A DNA stretch of 64,000 nt from Ilyonectria destructans (GCA_020740775.1 JAHEWK010000018.1:558001-622000), one strand, 5' to 3'; positions 10,945 through 23,226 are shown, counted from the first letter of the stretch. Numbers and translations: made by a program. The notes: a model not told the origin generated them from the letters alone.

Positions 10945-12937
10945 CTAGGTTGATTCAGTCTTTTCAATCATCATCTCTGACTTGGTATCTGCCGAAACTC
11001 CGGGCTTGCTTGGCACCTCGATGCCTTGTAGAACGCCCGTCTCAATTCTCAAATTTTGCACGTCCTTGGCGTCACGCTGTTCAAGAAGGTCGAACTTGGC
11101 GTCAATCTCTTCAAGAGTCAGGCCCTTCGTCTCAACCCAGAAATATGCGACGAAGAGGAATTGCACGACGTCCCAGGCCGCGTTGATCATGTAGCTCTTC
11201 CAACCAAGCGGCTCCATGGCGAAAGGCCATACGAAGACACTGAAGACACTATAGCTTACGTGTCAGCTGAGGAGAATGAACAGGGGAGTTGGGAAATCAC
11301 GCACCCGCCACAGGTCACGGAAAAGGACCAGGCTGCCATCCCGTTGCTGCGGATGGAGAAGTTTAGCACCTCTGGGGGATAGAGGACGGTGAGAGGGGTG
11401 ATTCCGACGGCATAACTTCCTTGGAAGAGAAAGATGGAAGCCACCACCCCATAAATGCCCGAATTGTTATCGCTTTGTCCATATTCTGCGCTCGTCAGTA
11501 CGCGGCTCAGGGCAAGAGGTAGTGATATCACGAGAACTTACTCTTGGTCAACCCGCCGACGAGGAACAGGAATATGCTCATGCATCCAACCGAGACAAGA
11601 CACATGCTCTTTCTTCCGACGACATTCATGAGCGCTGTCCCAATAAGAGCAGTGACCAGACACCAAGCCGACAGAACAACATTCTAGCAAAAGATGATTA
11701 GAAGTGCATATAACGCCGCAAATTGCAACCTACAATCTCAAGCTTCGTGTCTGAGTTGGTGATGCCGGCATTTTCAAGCATGTCGCCCAAGTAGTATGAG
11801 ACAGTGTTGTTTCCTAATCACGTTAGAATTGCTCCTCGAGGAGTCTTGAGAGGGAACAGAGCCTACCGCTCGACATGGCCAAGATGGCGACAGAAACAAC
11901 TAGCAAAAGACGTCTTCTCGAGCTTGGCGTCCGCACGACCTCGGCGTAGGTCATCTGCTTCCCGCAGTTGCGTTCCCACTCGACAGCTTCCACAATCTGC
12001 CGCTGCTGCGAGAGGGCTTCTGGGTGCGTCTTGTCTCCATCGCTATGTGTGGAAGCTAAAACCGTCAAGGCATCGTCCATCCTGTTTCGATGAACGAGCC
12101 AGTGAGGAGACTCGGGCACGAAGAATACGACGATACCGCAAAGGACACTGAAGACTGCCTGAAGGGCGCAGGGCAGCCGCCATGACCATGACCCGGAGAT
12201 GTCGGCCGTGCGGTAGGTAACACCGGCAGCAATGAGGGCGCCTATCTCGGGTCAGCTCCGAACAGTAATGGAGAGTCTCTTGGCTGGAGCAACCTACCGA
12301 CATAATACACAGAAAAGATGAAACTCAAACCTGGAGCGCGGAACTTCGAAGGTAGTGTTTCGGCAAGCCAGCTGAAGTGGGATGAGCTTTTTGCCACAAC
12401 TCTGGGATGGAGAGAACAAACGTAGATGCTGCAATTGATGAAGTACCTGACCCAGCCCCAAGAATGATTCGGCCAATCACAAACATGGTAATATTCTGGG
12501 CTGCAGTCATGAACAAGACACCAATGAGCTTGAGAATGATGGAGATGATGACGCCTGTACGGCGACCAACACGGTCCACAACGGGTCCCATGAAGGTCGA
12601 TACAATCGCCCAACCAATGAAGGAGGCGGCAGAATTGAGCGACTTGGTGGCCGTCGTCAGTTTGAGTGTGTCGGTATATGACGGGAGAATGTTGATGCCA
12701 TTTCTGCAAGAGTCAGCTACACATACGCAGAGCGAGGAGAGGCGATACATACATCAGGGCACTGTCATATCCTGTCGTCTGCGTCATGTACAAGGTCAGT
12801 GAGTGTTGGTAGGGGAATCCCTCATTGTCAGAACGTACCGTTGCAAACACGGCAGAGCAAGTGATGAGCAAACCGATGGTCGTGTTGCTCGATTTGAAGA
12901 ACTGGAAAGGCCCCAGGGCCCCGTCGAAGAAACCCAT
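10945..12937 (-). CDS. MFS sugar porter (lactose permease/hexose transporter type)
   Basis: About nine exons give roughly 525 aa from ATG 12937 to the stop at 10945. Sugar porter hallmarks appear in order: GYDSALINGI after helix 1 (joined across two introns), DRVGRRTG between helices 2 and 3, a WLAETLPSKFRAPG segment, PESPHWLVHRNR after helix 6, and VETKGLTLEEID after helix 12. It should sit in the plasma membrane and import a sugar or related polyol by proton symport; the substrate cannot be read from sequence. Introns are short (50-70 nt) with good ends, for example GTACGT, GTATGT, GTAAGT and GTGCGT. It is head-to-head with the PhyH gene across a 1.1-kb region that carries the shared element. 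Confidence 0.87.
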
Positions 12938-13505
12938 TCCTGCACAGTTCTAGAAAGACAAGATGGTTCAATGTGAAGCTTGAATCTGCAGTCAATCACT
13001 CGGACAACTCGACGTATAAGAGGATTTTTGTGACGATTGAGATACGATCAAAGACCCTGCCACACCGTGCTGCGAGGGACTGATAAGCGAGGTTGCTATC
13101 TGGGAACGACGGTAAATTACGAGACTAGTGCAGAACCACAATAGGCGGTGGGGCTTGTCCCTTGATCTCAGTAATCCGGAAAAGTGGGAAGGCCTAGATA
13201 GGGGCTGCGGAGGAGTTCGCGGGGTAAGTTATCCGGCTCTGTACGAACCATTTCTAGACGATTCAGCCGAGATACGACAGATGAATTGCACTAACTTCTT
13301 CCTACAAAGATCATGATACAGAGCCAAGAGTGCAAGCCAGGCAGGCCAAGCACCGCATTCACAATATCGCTGTTTGTGGAGCAACCTTGAGATGATCGCC
13401 GTCGTTTATTAGCGAGCCGAGGCCATGGCGAAGATCTTGCAGGCTGTCAATCACAATGGGATGGACGCATTTACTACTCTATTGGTCAACCCCGCACATT
13501 GGGAA

Positions 13506-13522
13506 ATGCCGTCGTTTAGGTG
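13506..13522. promoter_or_regulatory. Shared promoter element, copy 2
   Basis: ATGCCGTCGTTTAGGTG, identical over 17 bp to copy 1. It lies about 570 bp upstream of the porter ATG and about 500 bp upstream of the dioxygenase ATG. Confidence 0.65.
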
Positions 13523-13860
13523 CAGTAGCCGAAGCTCGCTTCCCAATTCCCGACAGTCAAATTCCCGACGAGGTCAAATTCCCACATCCGAAGAGCTACA
13601 ATTTGTCCGGTATAATATTACACTGAAACAGTTAGTTCAAGGCGGCAATCTTTGCTTTTTTGTGTCTGCTACGCCCAAGCCCAAGGACTTGCTGCAGGTG
13701 AATTGAACAAACAACGTGATCACTAAAACGCAATAAGCCGCGCAAGTTGCAACATGTTGCGGCTTATCAATCGCGTTCTCACTGATAGCGGAGGCATTAG
13801 CTTCACATGAACGTAGCATATTGTAGTCGCCACTGGGTGGTTTATTGTCACAGAAAACAA

Positions 13861-13874
13861 CTAAACGACGGCAT
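13861..13874. promoter_or_regulatory. Shared promoter element, copy 3 (inverted)
   Basis: CTAAACGACGGCAT is the exact reverse complement of the first 14 bases of copies 1 and 2. The match to copy 2 extends to 16 bp. It lies about 145 bp upstream of the dioxygenase ATG, a typical activator distance. Confidence 0.65.
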
Positions 13875-14016
13875 TTTCTATCTAACCGGATATATAATTC
13901 CAACATAAGCCCCTCTCGGTCGTTATCGAGACAGCCCATTTCGCTTCCGGCATTCATTTTCTTATCGACTTGCTCCAACATTCCATCTGAGATATCGACC
14001 ATACTCAACGTTCAAC

Positions 14017-15082
14017 ATGACTCCCATTGCTCTCAATCCTCCTGCCGACATCATCCGCCCTGGTGTTGCGGCCTTGAACAAGTAAGTGGAGCAAAGACCA
14101 AGCCCCTAACCAGATGCTAACGACGGTTTAAAGAACTTCGTACGCAGACTTCCGAGCGGAGCTGAGGGAGAATGGGTTCGCTGTCTTGAAAGGCGTCGTC
14201 CCCAAGGATCGCGCCATCGCATACCAGGAGAAGGCGTACGACTGGGTGCGATCGTTCAGTGACAGATTGGACTTCGACAACCCGGATACCTGGGTCCAGG
14301 ACAACCTCCCCTTGCACAACAAGATCCGCGTATACAATGGGTACTGCATCGCTCACGAAAAGTTCATGTGGGACGCGCGAATGGAGCCTGGCGTCTTGGA
14401 TGCCTTCAGCCGCCTCTGGGGGACGGAAGAGCTCCTAACCAGTTTCGATGTCCTCAATGTCACGTTCCCCAACCGCAAAGACCTGCCACTACGGAAACCT
14501 TGGCAGCACATTGACCAACGGCCCTCCAAGCGCGGCGTCCACTGCGTCCAGGGCATCATCAACCTTTCTACTTCGGGTCCTGAGGACGGCGGCCTGGTGG
14601 TCTATCCGGGATCTCACAAGTACAACGACGAGTTCTTCGACTCGCATGCCGAGAAGTCAAGGGGCAACCTTCTCGCGGATCGGGACGTGTATCTCTTCGA
14701 CGACAACGAGCTGGCCTGGTTTCAGGAGCGAGGACTGCAGCCGCACAAGGTCTGCGCCGAGCCTGGCGACCTTCTTATGTGGGACTCGCGGGTGATTCAC
14801 TACGGATCGGATCCTACCGAGAAGAGTACCCAGATCAGGGCAGCCATTTATGCGACGTATCTGCCGGCCAGCCTGGCGAGCCCGGAGCAGCTCGAGTTGA
14901 AGAAGCAGGTGTTTGAGCAGTACGGCAGCACTACGCATTGGCCCTTCGAGCACATTGTTCCAGGGAAACAGCACGCGCTGCTAGAAGATGGTACACGGGA
15001 CCCTCGAGACCGCGACCAGCCGCTTGAGTTGCCAGTCTTGAGTGACAAGCTGCTAAAACTGGCCGGTGTGAAGCGATACTAG
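14017..15082 (+). CDS. Phytanoyl-CoA dioxygenase (PhyH) family Fe(II)/2-oxoglutarate oxygenase
   Basis: Exons 14017-14081 and 14134-15082 encode 337 aa. The intron runs from GTAAGT to TTTAAAG and splits a Lys codon. The jelly-roll oxygenase core shows the iron-binding HxD (His147, Asp149 in WQHIDQRP) and distal His244 (RVIHYGSD), with Arg257 (QIRAAIYA) placed to bind 2-oxoglutarate. The family hydroxylates or demethylates small organic substrates using O2 and 2-oxoglutarate; the substrate here is unknown. No signal peptide or C-terminal peroxisomal tripeptide is present (ends VKRY), so it is probably cytosolic. Together with the divergent porter and nearby regulator it suggests uptake and oxidative breakdown of one compound. 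Confidence 0.88.
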
Positions 15083-15885
15083 TGCTAGGGCTATACTGTT
15101 ATAGCGTTGGAAATAACCCACTTGTTACGTAGTGTGTTACTATGGAAGCTGAGTATTATAATATATTACGTTTGCTTCTATATTCAGTATTTCTTAACTA
15201 ATTATTCTATTAACTTTATAAAAGAAGATAATCTCTCTTGCCATGTAGAGATTTTGTTAAGCAATATAGCAAATGTTCACTTTCTGTCTTCTAATTATAC
15301 ACTTTTATAATATTAATATATCTAGGACTAGGCGTGGTACTAAATGCATATCTCTATTTTTTCAGATACTATATAACTTTAATCTATCTTATGGTATTCA
15401 GTGGAGCAAAAAAAAAAGGAAAACTAAAAAGGGATGCTATATTAAATGCAATAGAATACTCTAAACATATTTACTAATTCCAGCTATATATACGCCTACA
15501 CAAGCTTTTAAATAGCACTTTTCAAAATCTTATTAGCAAACTCTTGTTTTTATTCCCTAAGGCTCCTTTATATGAAACCACAACCGGTTTGCCTCTTCTG
15601 TTTGTTTAATGGTGTCTGGATCTACTGTTGTAATTAGCTGTAAGTCAGGGGGAGTTAATATTATGTATAACCTTGATTGATCTAGAGGTAGTAAACTAGC
15701 AGAGCCTGGGTGGAAATGACGTTTCTTCATACTGCAAATTTTCCACTCTCAAGGCCCGCGCATTTTCTATATAGTTATCCTCTACATCCTCCGTTAGCTC
15801 ACCGTTATCAATATTCAGTCATGCTCACATACTCTATCCGACTAGCCAGCCACCTGGCAGCTCTGTCCACTGAAAGCCAATACGA
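15083..15885. repeat. AT-rich block, possible degenerated repeat
   Basis: From about 15107 to 15700 the sequence is markedly AT-rich, with many TATA and TTA words and no coding content, unlike both flanks. Such blocks in fungi are often mutated transposon remnants. No terminal repeats or transposase fragments can be recognised. The last 150 bases are the 3' region of the NLR. Confidence 0.45.
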
Positions 15886-18800
15886 TCACTCAGATTCCTT
15901 CTCCTGGCGGCCCGGCACGAACTGAAACTTGTCTGGCATCCCCGCAAAGTTGGCGTGGATCTCCCCATCACCAGCAATGCACACCATCGGAAATAACCGT
16001 CCCGATATCCCCCTAAATGATCCAGCTAGTACATAGTCTTGCGTTAGCACGGAACACTGTCTGCTTCCGATGGCTTCCCGGGGAACACGTTACCTTGGCG
16101 CTTCCCATTCTTGGTGAAGAAAGCCGTGCCCTCGACGGGATCGATGCAGCAGCCGACCACGTCGTCAGCCTTGAACGTCTCGCAGATGCGTGAGACGGTC
16201 GTCGAGGTGGGATATAGATTCCCGTCATCCCCGTGGTAGCCCCATGACTGCCCTGAGCCCGAGCAGCCGAGCAGCTCCCCTAGGGATTCGTCCTTGTGGC
16301 CGAAGCCAATAACGATATAGCTTCTTGAGCCCGAAGTTAGTCAATGCGGGCACTGAGACGGTGCGAGAGAGAGTGCGACTACTTGCCTCGAGGGTTGGAG
16401 GTGGACAACTCTGACTTCGAAGTAGGACTCGCGATTGGGAGGGATTGGGTGGTCAGCCCTGACTATACCGTAAGTTGTTAGAAATCGACGTGTACGAAAG
16501 GCCAAGTAGTTATCGACCGAGGCTGAGAGTTAGTTAGTGCGAGGCCCTAGGTTCAAACGAGAGGTTACGTTGACAACTCACGCGAGGAATCAGGATGGTC
16601 AATGTCTCGTTTCACGCGAAGCCGCGGGCCAATGGTTTCCTGCAAATTCGACGTCTCGCCGCTGCCCACCGCGCTCTGGAGACCGCCATCCACGTCCATC
16701 AACACTAGGCTGTGGTCTTTGTCCTCCGCGTTCCATGAGCCGGGCGTCTTGAAATCAGACTTGGGTAACCCGCCGATGAGCGTCGCTCTTTCGTGCCCTC
16801 GGATTGCCTCGCTGGTAGAGGCGATCCAGGCCAAGGGCCATCCGTGTTCGTCGAGCCTCTGTGCTTCTGCGCCTTTTCCCAGGAGGATGCTCGCCAACTG
16901 AGGATGGGATTCGACAACGATGCGGTAGAGCCATTCACAGTTTCCGTCGGCACCTGGGGTCCTGTCGAATATCATCTTAAATGTCTCCTCGTCGCCGCTC
17001 TGGGCTGCCGAGCGGAGCAGCTGTTCGCTGGCGTCGGTCGACAGCCCCTCAAGGCACTCCCTACCGCGTCCATCGGCCAGCATGAGTTCTGTCAGCTTTG
17101 CGTTTCCAGCCTGCACTGCGATCTGCAACGCCGTGAGTCCTGACCCGTCGACATGGGTGAGGTCGACGCCCTTTCGCTGTAGCAGGTCCTGAACCGCATC
17201 GATGTTCTCCCCCCTGACGGCCAGCAAGAATGGCGTGTCGCCTTTGGAGTCCTTGAGGTTTATATCCATGTCGGGAGCAATATAGCTTAGCATGAGCCGG
17301 ACGAACTTTGCTCCAGTCTGGTCCGTCGCGGCGTGCAGCGGAGTGCGACCGTCATTGTCTCCTTTAAGGGCGTCCGCACCGTTCCGGAGCAGCTCCTTAG
17401 CCACTGTTTCGTACCCGTTCATCGTTGCAAGCCCCAGCACCGTTTTTCCCTCCGTGTCAACAACATCAATGTCATCGGTTCCTTCGTGCTGGAGGATTAG
17501 TCTGACAATAGGGAGGCTGTCGTAGGCAATATGGAGCGGCCGCCATCCAACCTCCGACGTAGCTTTTGTGTCTACCCCGTGTTGAATTAGAATGGAGACA
17601 GTTTCCACGCGAGTATGGTATGTCGCAACATAAATAGCGGTCTCCCCCTTGTCGTTCTTCGCGTTCTTGCCGGTAAAGTCTTTCGACTCCAGGACTGCCG
17701 CGGCGATTTTCTCATAGCCCCTTTTAGCCGCTTTATGCAGCAGTGTCTTGTTTGAGGAGTTCGCAACGTTTGGATTGGCCCCGCTGCTCAAAAGCGTCTG
17801 AACAACGTCGGCGTTGCCGGTGACTGTAGCAGCCCATAGCGGAGTCTTATCATCTGTAGCGAGCCCGTCTACCGCCGCACCGGACTTCAAGATTGCTTCA
17901 ACGACGTTGACTTGTCCTTTGTCTGCAGCGTAATACAGAGGGGTGTGGGAGTCGTCGTCTGTAGAATCTACATCAACTTCTCTCTTCCTCGCGAGGAGAT
18001 TTTGAACCATCTGAATATGTCCGTTTTCGGCAGCGTAGGACAGCGGTGTCCGTTTTACATTGTCCGTCTTGTCCGACTCTGTTGTCTTTGCCTCGAGCAA
18101 CAGAGTGCCTACTTCGTCATGGCCGTTCAGAGCAGCAAAGTGGAGCGGCGTCCGGCCGTCATCCCCAAGAATGTTTGGGTCAGCATCCGGGTCTAGAAGA
18201 AGCTTTTGCACAACTTCGCTGTATCCTTGCCTCGCTGAGGAGAGCAGGATATCGGCGCGTTTCTTGGCATCTAACGAATCTTTCGTCTTTTCAAGCAGCA
18301 GTTCGATAATCTTCCTGTCCGTAGCCAGGTCCAAGGGCGTCTGTCCGTGGCTGTCGACAACGTTTGCTTCTGCATTTTGCTGCAGCAATAACTGAACGAC
18401 GTCGTACTTTCCCGCTTTTGAAGCAACGTGCAAGAGCGTTTGCCCGCCGTTGTCGCAAGAATCCAGATGATCTTGGCCCAACACTGTAAGAAGGCGTTCC
18501 ACTAGATCCTCGTTCCCTCCTTCACAAGCGTAGTGAAGTAAGGTTAACCCGGAATCATCGCAGATGTTTGGATCGGCATCTGACTCAATCAGAAGCGTCT
18601 GTACCACCTTTATATGTCCCTTTTGGGCTGCCAGATGCAGTGGAACACGACCTCTATTGTCTGTCAGATCCGCGTCGACGGAGCTGTCCAAGAGCAGCTG
18701 GACTAGCTCCACGCTGCCAGTTGCCGCGGCCAGGTGCAGCGGCGAATTGCCCTCGCTGTTCGTTGCCATTGCGTTCGCAAAGGCGTCCATCAGAAGAGAC

Positions 18801-21800
18801 GCGATGTCCTCGAATCCGTTTTTGCAGGCCAGATGGAGAGGAGTTTCTTCGTTCAGGCCGGTGACTTCGGCCTCTGCGCCATGCTCGAGAAGAGATTTGA
18901 CAATATCTGTGAAGCCTTTCTCGCAGGCCAAGTGGAGTGGAGTCAGGTTTGACGTGTTGAAGATGGTGAGCGAGAGCTCGTGTTTAGAGTGGAGGTCACA
19001 GAGGCACTTCGCCACGGTGGCGTGGCCATTGATCACGGCTAGATGGATTGGACTGTCTTGGCTCGAGTTTGGGCGGGCGATTTGGCTCTGGGTATGATCT
19101 GTGAGCGCCTTCACGATACCGAGATAGCCAGCGCCGGCTGCCAGGTGAAGTGGAACGCATTGTTGCTTGTCCCCAATGCTAGTCAGGCCAGGGAGTCGTT
19201 GCGCCCATCTTAGCAGCTCCCAGACGACTTTCTCATGTCCCTTTCCAGTTGCCAGATGCAGAGGCGTCGAGCCGCTATCATCTTGCGCCTGGAGAAGTTC
19301 GTCCCACGTCTTGCCGTCTGCGCAATGGTCGTGAATGAGCTGAACTATGTCCACGCGCCCAGACTCTGATGCAAGGTGAAGAGCAGAAGAGTTCCAGTTG
19401 TCGACGGCGTCCACTTTGGCCTTGGCGTCTAGCAGGGGCTTGACAGCGGCGGATTGCTGCCAAATGCAAGCCTCGTGTAATGGTGTAGACCCCTGCCTAT
19501 CGACGATGTTTATGCTGGCGCCCTTATGAAGCAGTCTTCGTATGACGTCCGTATGACCGAAGCGACTTGCCAGGTGCAGGGCAGATCTTCCGAGCTGGGA
19601 TTTTGAGTCGACCTTGGTAGCAGATATCTCGAGAAGTTTGTTCACAACCCCGAGGCTGCCGCACTCGGAGGCAATGTGGAGAGGTGTGAATCCATCAGAA
19701 TCGAACGCGACGGTGGAGTATTCAGCTTTGAGAAGCGTTGGGACAAGAGCTGTACGACCGTGTGCGCTTGCGATGTGTAAGGCCCTCGAGTTTCCAGCGC
19801 CGTAGTGGAGCAGACTCTTCACAATCTCTTCATCACCGTTCTCGATGGAGATTTCCAGGGGGCTCCAATACTGCCCCACAGCCATGCTGCGTTGGCTGTC
19901 CTCTTGGCTATCCTTCAGCAGTGAGAGGACAAGATCGGGGCATCCCACTTCTGCCGCCATACACAAGGCGCCCTTCAGGTCGTCTGGCCGTCGGATCACT
20001 GGATTCTGACAGCGCCAGAACCAATCAGCCCATCGGTCGATCAATTGCTTGTCCTTGAAATGCGACCTGAAGCCTGGCCTGACCTTGGACTTTTGGTAGT
20101 GTGCCGCCCAATACTGGACCGCGTATGTGACCAGTCCATTTCGGCCCGTCGGCATTCTCGAGAAACCAGAGCCTGGCTTGTTAGCGTCATCTAAGAATGG
20201 TTGCTCGTCGCTTGGAATCATCGAGATATAGGTCAAGCAACATCTTGCAATAACCGGGTGATAGTCGACGCAAATTAGACATGTCAACGGGCATCTGCCA
20301 GTATGTCGTCTCAACAGGTATTCTTGGAATGTTTTGTGGATGAAGAGGACCTGGCCGTCCCAGATCTCGATCAATCCATCGAAGACTCTCATCAGATCTG
20401 AAAAGATATCTTTGGACATGTCATCCTCGATTTGTGCAATGTCTTTGTCGGTCTCGATTGCCAGGGCGACTGAAATCTCTTCAAGGGTAAGGGGTCGGAA
20501 GGCATGGATCATCCACGAAAGCACCCTTTGGGCCCAGCCGGAACTTCTTTCCGGGTCGTCGTTTATGAATCGGTCGTAGACTTCGTCTAGAAGCTTGCTT
20601 CTCGCCATTTCCAAGGTTGGTGCCCCTTGAGAAGTCCCAGGGGATGGATTGCAGGCTTCGCCGAGGAAGGCTTGTACCGAATCCAAAGCCTTCTTTGCGG
20701 CGGAGGCTGTGGATGGAACGTGCACTATATCAAGCAATTCCAAGGTAAGCTTGGCAGTGAGGAGGGTCACTGCCGGGTTGGCGAAGATCTCCTTGATGAG
20801 GTCGCTGAAGGCACTGTACGCCGGTCGTCTCTCGATAAGCCGTGAAACGCTGGCCTCCACTACTTCTTGGACGTCCTTTTCACGTCCAATTACAGAATCA
20901 AGGTCGATGGTCGAGTCGCTCGCTACCTTGTTGTGTTCTTGTCCAGGGGCTGCACTAGTCAGAATGAGACGCAAGGTCGATTTGGGTTCTCGGCACAGCA
21001 AGAGGAGATCGCTGAGGAACCGGACTCTGGAGGAGTCGCTTTCCTCGATTCCGTCCAGAACGCATATTGTATCACCATGATATGGGCAGCTGACTAGAGA
21101 GCGGAACAGAACCCATAGTCTATCAACCTTCATCTCGGGCCTCTCGGTAATCGGCTTGGTGAATCGGTCATAGAACTCGCGGACATGGTCGAAAAGGCCG
21201 GGCTTACGGCAGAGCAGTTGATGGCTGAGTGACGCGAACAGATTGAAGGCGGTGCGGTGGCGGTCATCCCTGGTGTCGAAGGAGAAGGTGATGATTTCGG
21301 TGGGTTGTTTCAAGACTAGAGGCGGCCGTTGCTCGACTTCCTTTGCGACCAGCCGTGCAATGTGCGTCGCCAAGGTCGTGGTCCCCGTTCCGCGGCCTCC
21401 TTCGATCCAAAGAATCCGACACGAATCGGGCTCGCACCAGCGTTTGTAGGCCTCATTGTCTTCGAGCCACTTGAAAGTGTTCGGGTGAGGATTAGAGATC
21501 CGAGGCAGATGCTCTTTTACATCGAGAGATGAAAGCAGCCTTAGGAAATTGACATATTCCTCTGGGTGTTCTGTCACAGGGTTGTCACAGGGTTAGAAGA
21601 AGGACTCATGAGGCTCCAAAGTAGGACAAAATGCCACGCACCAGAAGGACTCGTTGTATGTTGCACAATCTGCTCCAGGAGCATGACGTCCTCTGTTACC
21701 TCCAAGGTCAGCCTTGGAAGTTCGGCATGGGTCCTCGGAAGGCTCAAAAAGTGCTCGTTGGGGATTCCAAATGTTGCGGAGTACATGTCGACGATCTACA

Positions 21801-22804
21801 CGCCATTAGCAACATGTTGTGGTGTTTTCAAGCAGCTCAAGGAGGACTTACGGGTGCGGGGGGGAATTCACTGTCTTGTTCGTAGATGCTGAGCATTTCG
21901 TATACTCTTGAAATCACCTCGAAGTCGCAGCTGACTTGCATCAGTGTGGCTGATGTTGCCCTGATGATCTCAAGAATGCTTTCATGGTTGCCGCGACCAG
22001 ATGTAAAGAGAAGCCGGCAGGCTGTCCTCTGCCACGACATCTCATCCACGGCTCGGTGAGGAGTGCCGAAGAAGACCTGCCCAACGAGATTCCATAGGTC
22101 AGAATCCAACTACTTCTGGAGGCCTGCTGTCGGGAGCCTTGATAAATCAGACCGAATAGTGACTCACGAGAAGTAACGTTCGAGCTGCAATGGAGGCGTA
22201 TCGCACGGACTTGATCGCCAACATGAGCGCCTGCTCGAGCATTAGATTCTGACCTGACACCTTTTGCCGAGCACAGAGCTCGTTGGAGGGGCACCAGCCT
22301 TCTTTACTATCACGCCTCCGATATCATGCCCGACGAATATGAGGCCACGTCTCTCGTCGCTCTGTTGTCACGTAGATAGGAAGTCAGCGGGGAAGAGACA
22401 CCCAGGGAACTTGTACTTGAAGCATACATCGGTTGCGCTGTACTGGTCGTTCAGCTCATCCAAGAGCTTGTGAGCCACGTCCGTGATATCGGAGGATGAA
22501 ATCCCGTGATGACTGCCCAGCTCGTAGTCAAACGTCATGATTCTAGGTCCGTCAATTCGATCAGGTAGGTAGTCGGTCAACCACATCGCGCCCTTCTTGC
22601 GCCCTTGACGCACCGTCCAGGTCACTAAGCGATTACCGCCAATTCCATGGACGGCAACAAAGCTGTTGAAGCGCGTAAGTCACGGATTCAGCCACGGAGA
22701 ATGGTGGAAAGCCAGCCTTACTCAAACTCTTGGAGTCCTGGCTTATTGCGAGAAGGCTCTTTCGACTGCAGGTCGTGGACCAACAGTCCCGGTGAGGTTG
22801 CCAT
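15886..22804 (-). CDS. NLR/STAND protein: SesB-like hydrolase, NACHT, about 28 ankyrin repeats, SPRY
   Basis: Ten exons join in phase to 2,096 aa: 22804-22722, 22662-22428, 22361-22299, 22230-22168, 22109-21852, 21795-21642, 21570-16582, 16462-16387, 16323-16094 and 16025-15886. Residues about 28-170 are an alpha/beta-hydrolase of the SesB type found at the N-terminus of fungal NLRs (VHGIGGN, GHDIGG, FFGTPH); Asp119 stands where lipases have the nucleophile Ser. NACHT follows, with P-loop GGRGTGTT at about 343-350 (the invariant Lys is Thr) and Walker B CVLDGIEE near 458. Ankyrin repeats fill about 850-1860. A SPRY domain ends the protein (YFEVRV, IVIGFGHKD, WGYHGDDG, DVVGCCID, GTAFFTKNG). 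The intron after exon 8 has a GC donor. The donor after 22299 (GCTGGT) is weak, so that join is uncertain. The likely role is intracellular recognition leading to a cell-death or defence response, inferred from family. Confidence 0.88.
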
Positions 22805-23226
22805 TGCTGAAGAGGCTGTGCTGTGTTTTGTGGCGGCTCGTTTTCTCGAGTTTGGACGAACTGAGAGATGAACAGGATAAAATGCGGCGAGCCTGCAGAT
22901 TAGCTAGACCAAGGCTCACTATGGATTGGCCGGCTCCCACACGGAAAGGCAGGGAATGTGCTGTAATCTCACATTTTTTGCGTCGTGCTTCGGGTGACGC
23001 AAATGTGCCACACCACAGTCACGCAGCCCAACAGCCGAAGGATGCCACATGGTCGCCACTCATTGGAGGACTCGGGGCGTCTGCCCTTCCAGGGAAAGTA
23101 TTGAACATGGAAGCGGAACAGGGTCACCCGATTCACGCCACCATGAAAGGGCTCCAGGGAACTCAACACTCCTCCGAGCACTCATTTTGTGTCTCCAAAC
23201 AACACGAGAGTATACAGGCCACGATA
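22805..23226. promoter_or_regulatory. Divergent promoter of the NLR and its neighbour
   Basis: About 420 bp separate the NLR start (22804, minus) from the chosen start of the next gene (23227, plus). The plus frame stays open through this region with in-frame ATGs at 22921, 23107 and 23143, so the real boundary is uncertain. Head-to-head layout suggests joint control. Confidence 0.45.

Larger units (their letters stand above)
12938..14016. promoter_or_regulatory. Divergent promoter of the porter and the dioxygenase
   Basis: This 1.1-kb region separates two divergent genes and has no ORF of note. It contains two strong copies of the shared element (13506-13522 and inverted 13861-13874), an 11-bp partial copy GCCGTCGTTTA at 13398-13408, and an AACGACGG at 13105-13112. 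Confidence 0.6.
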
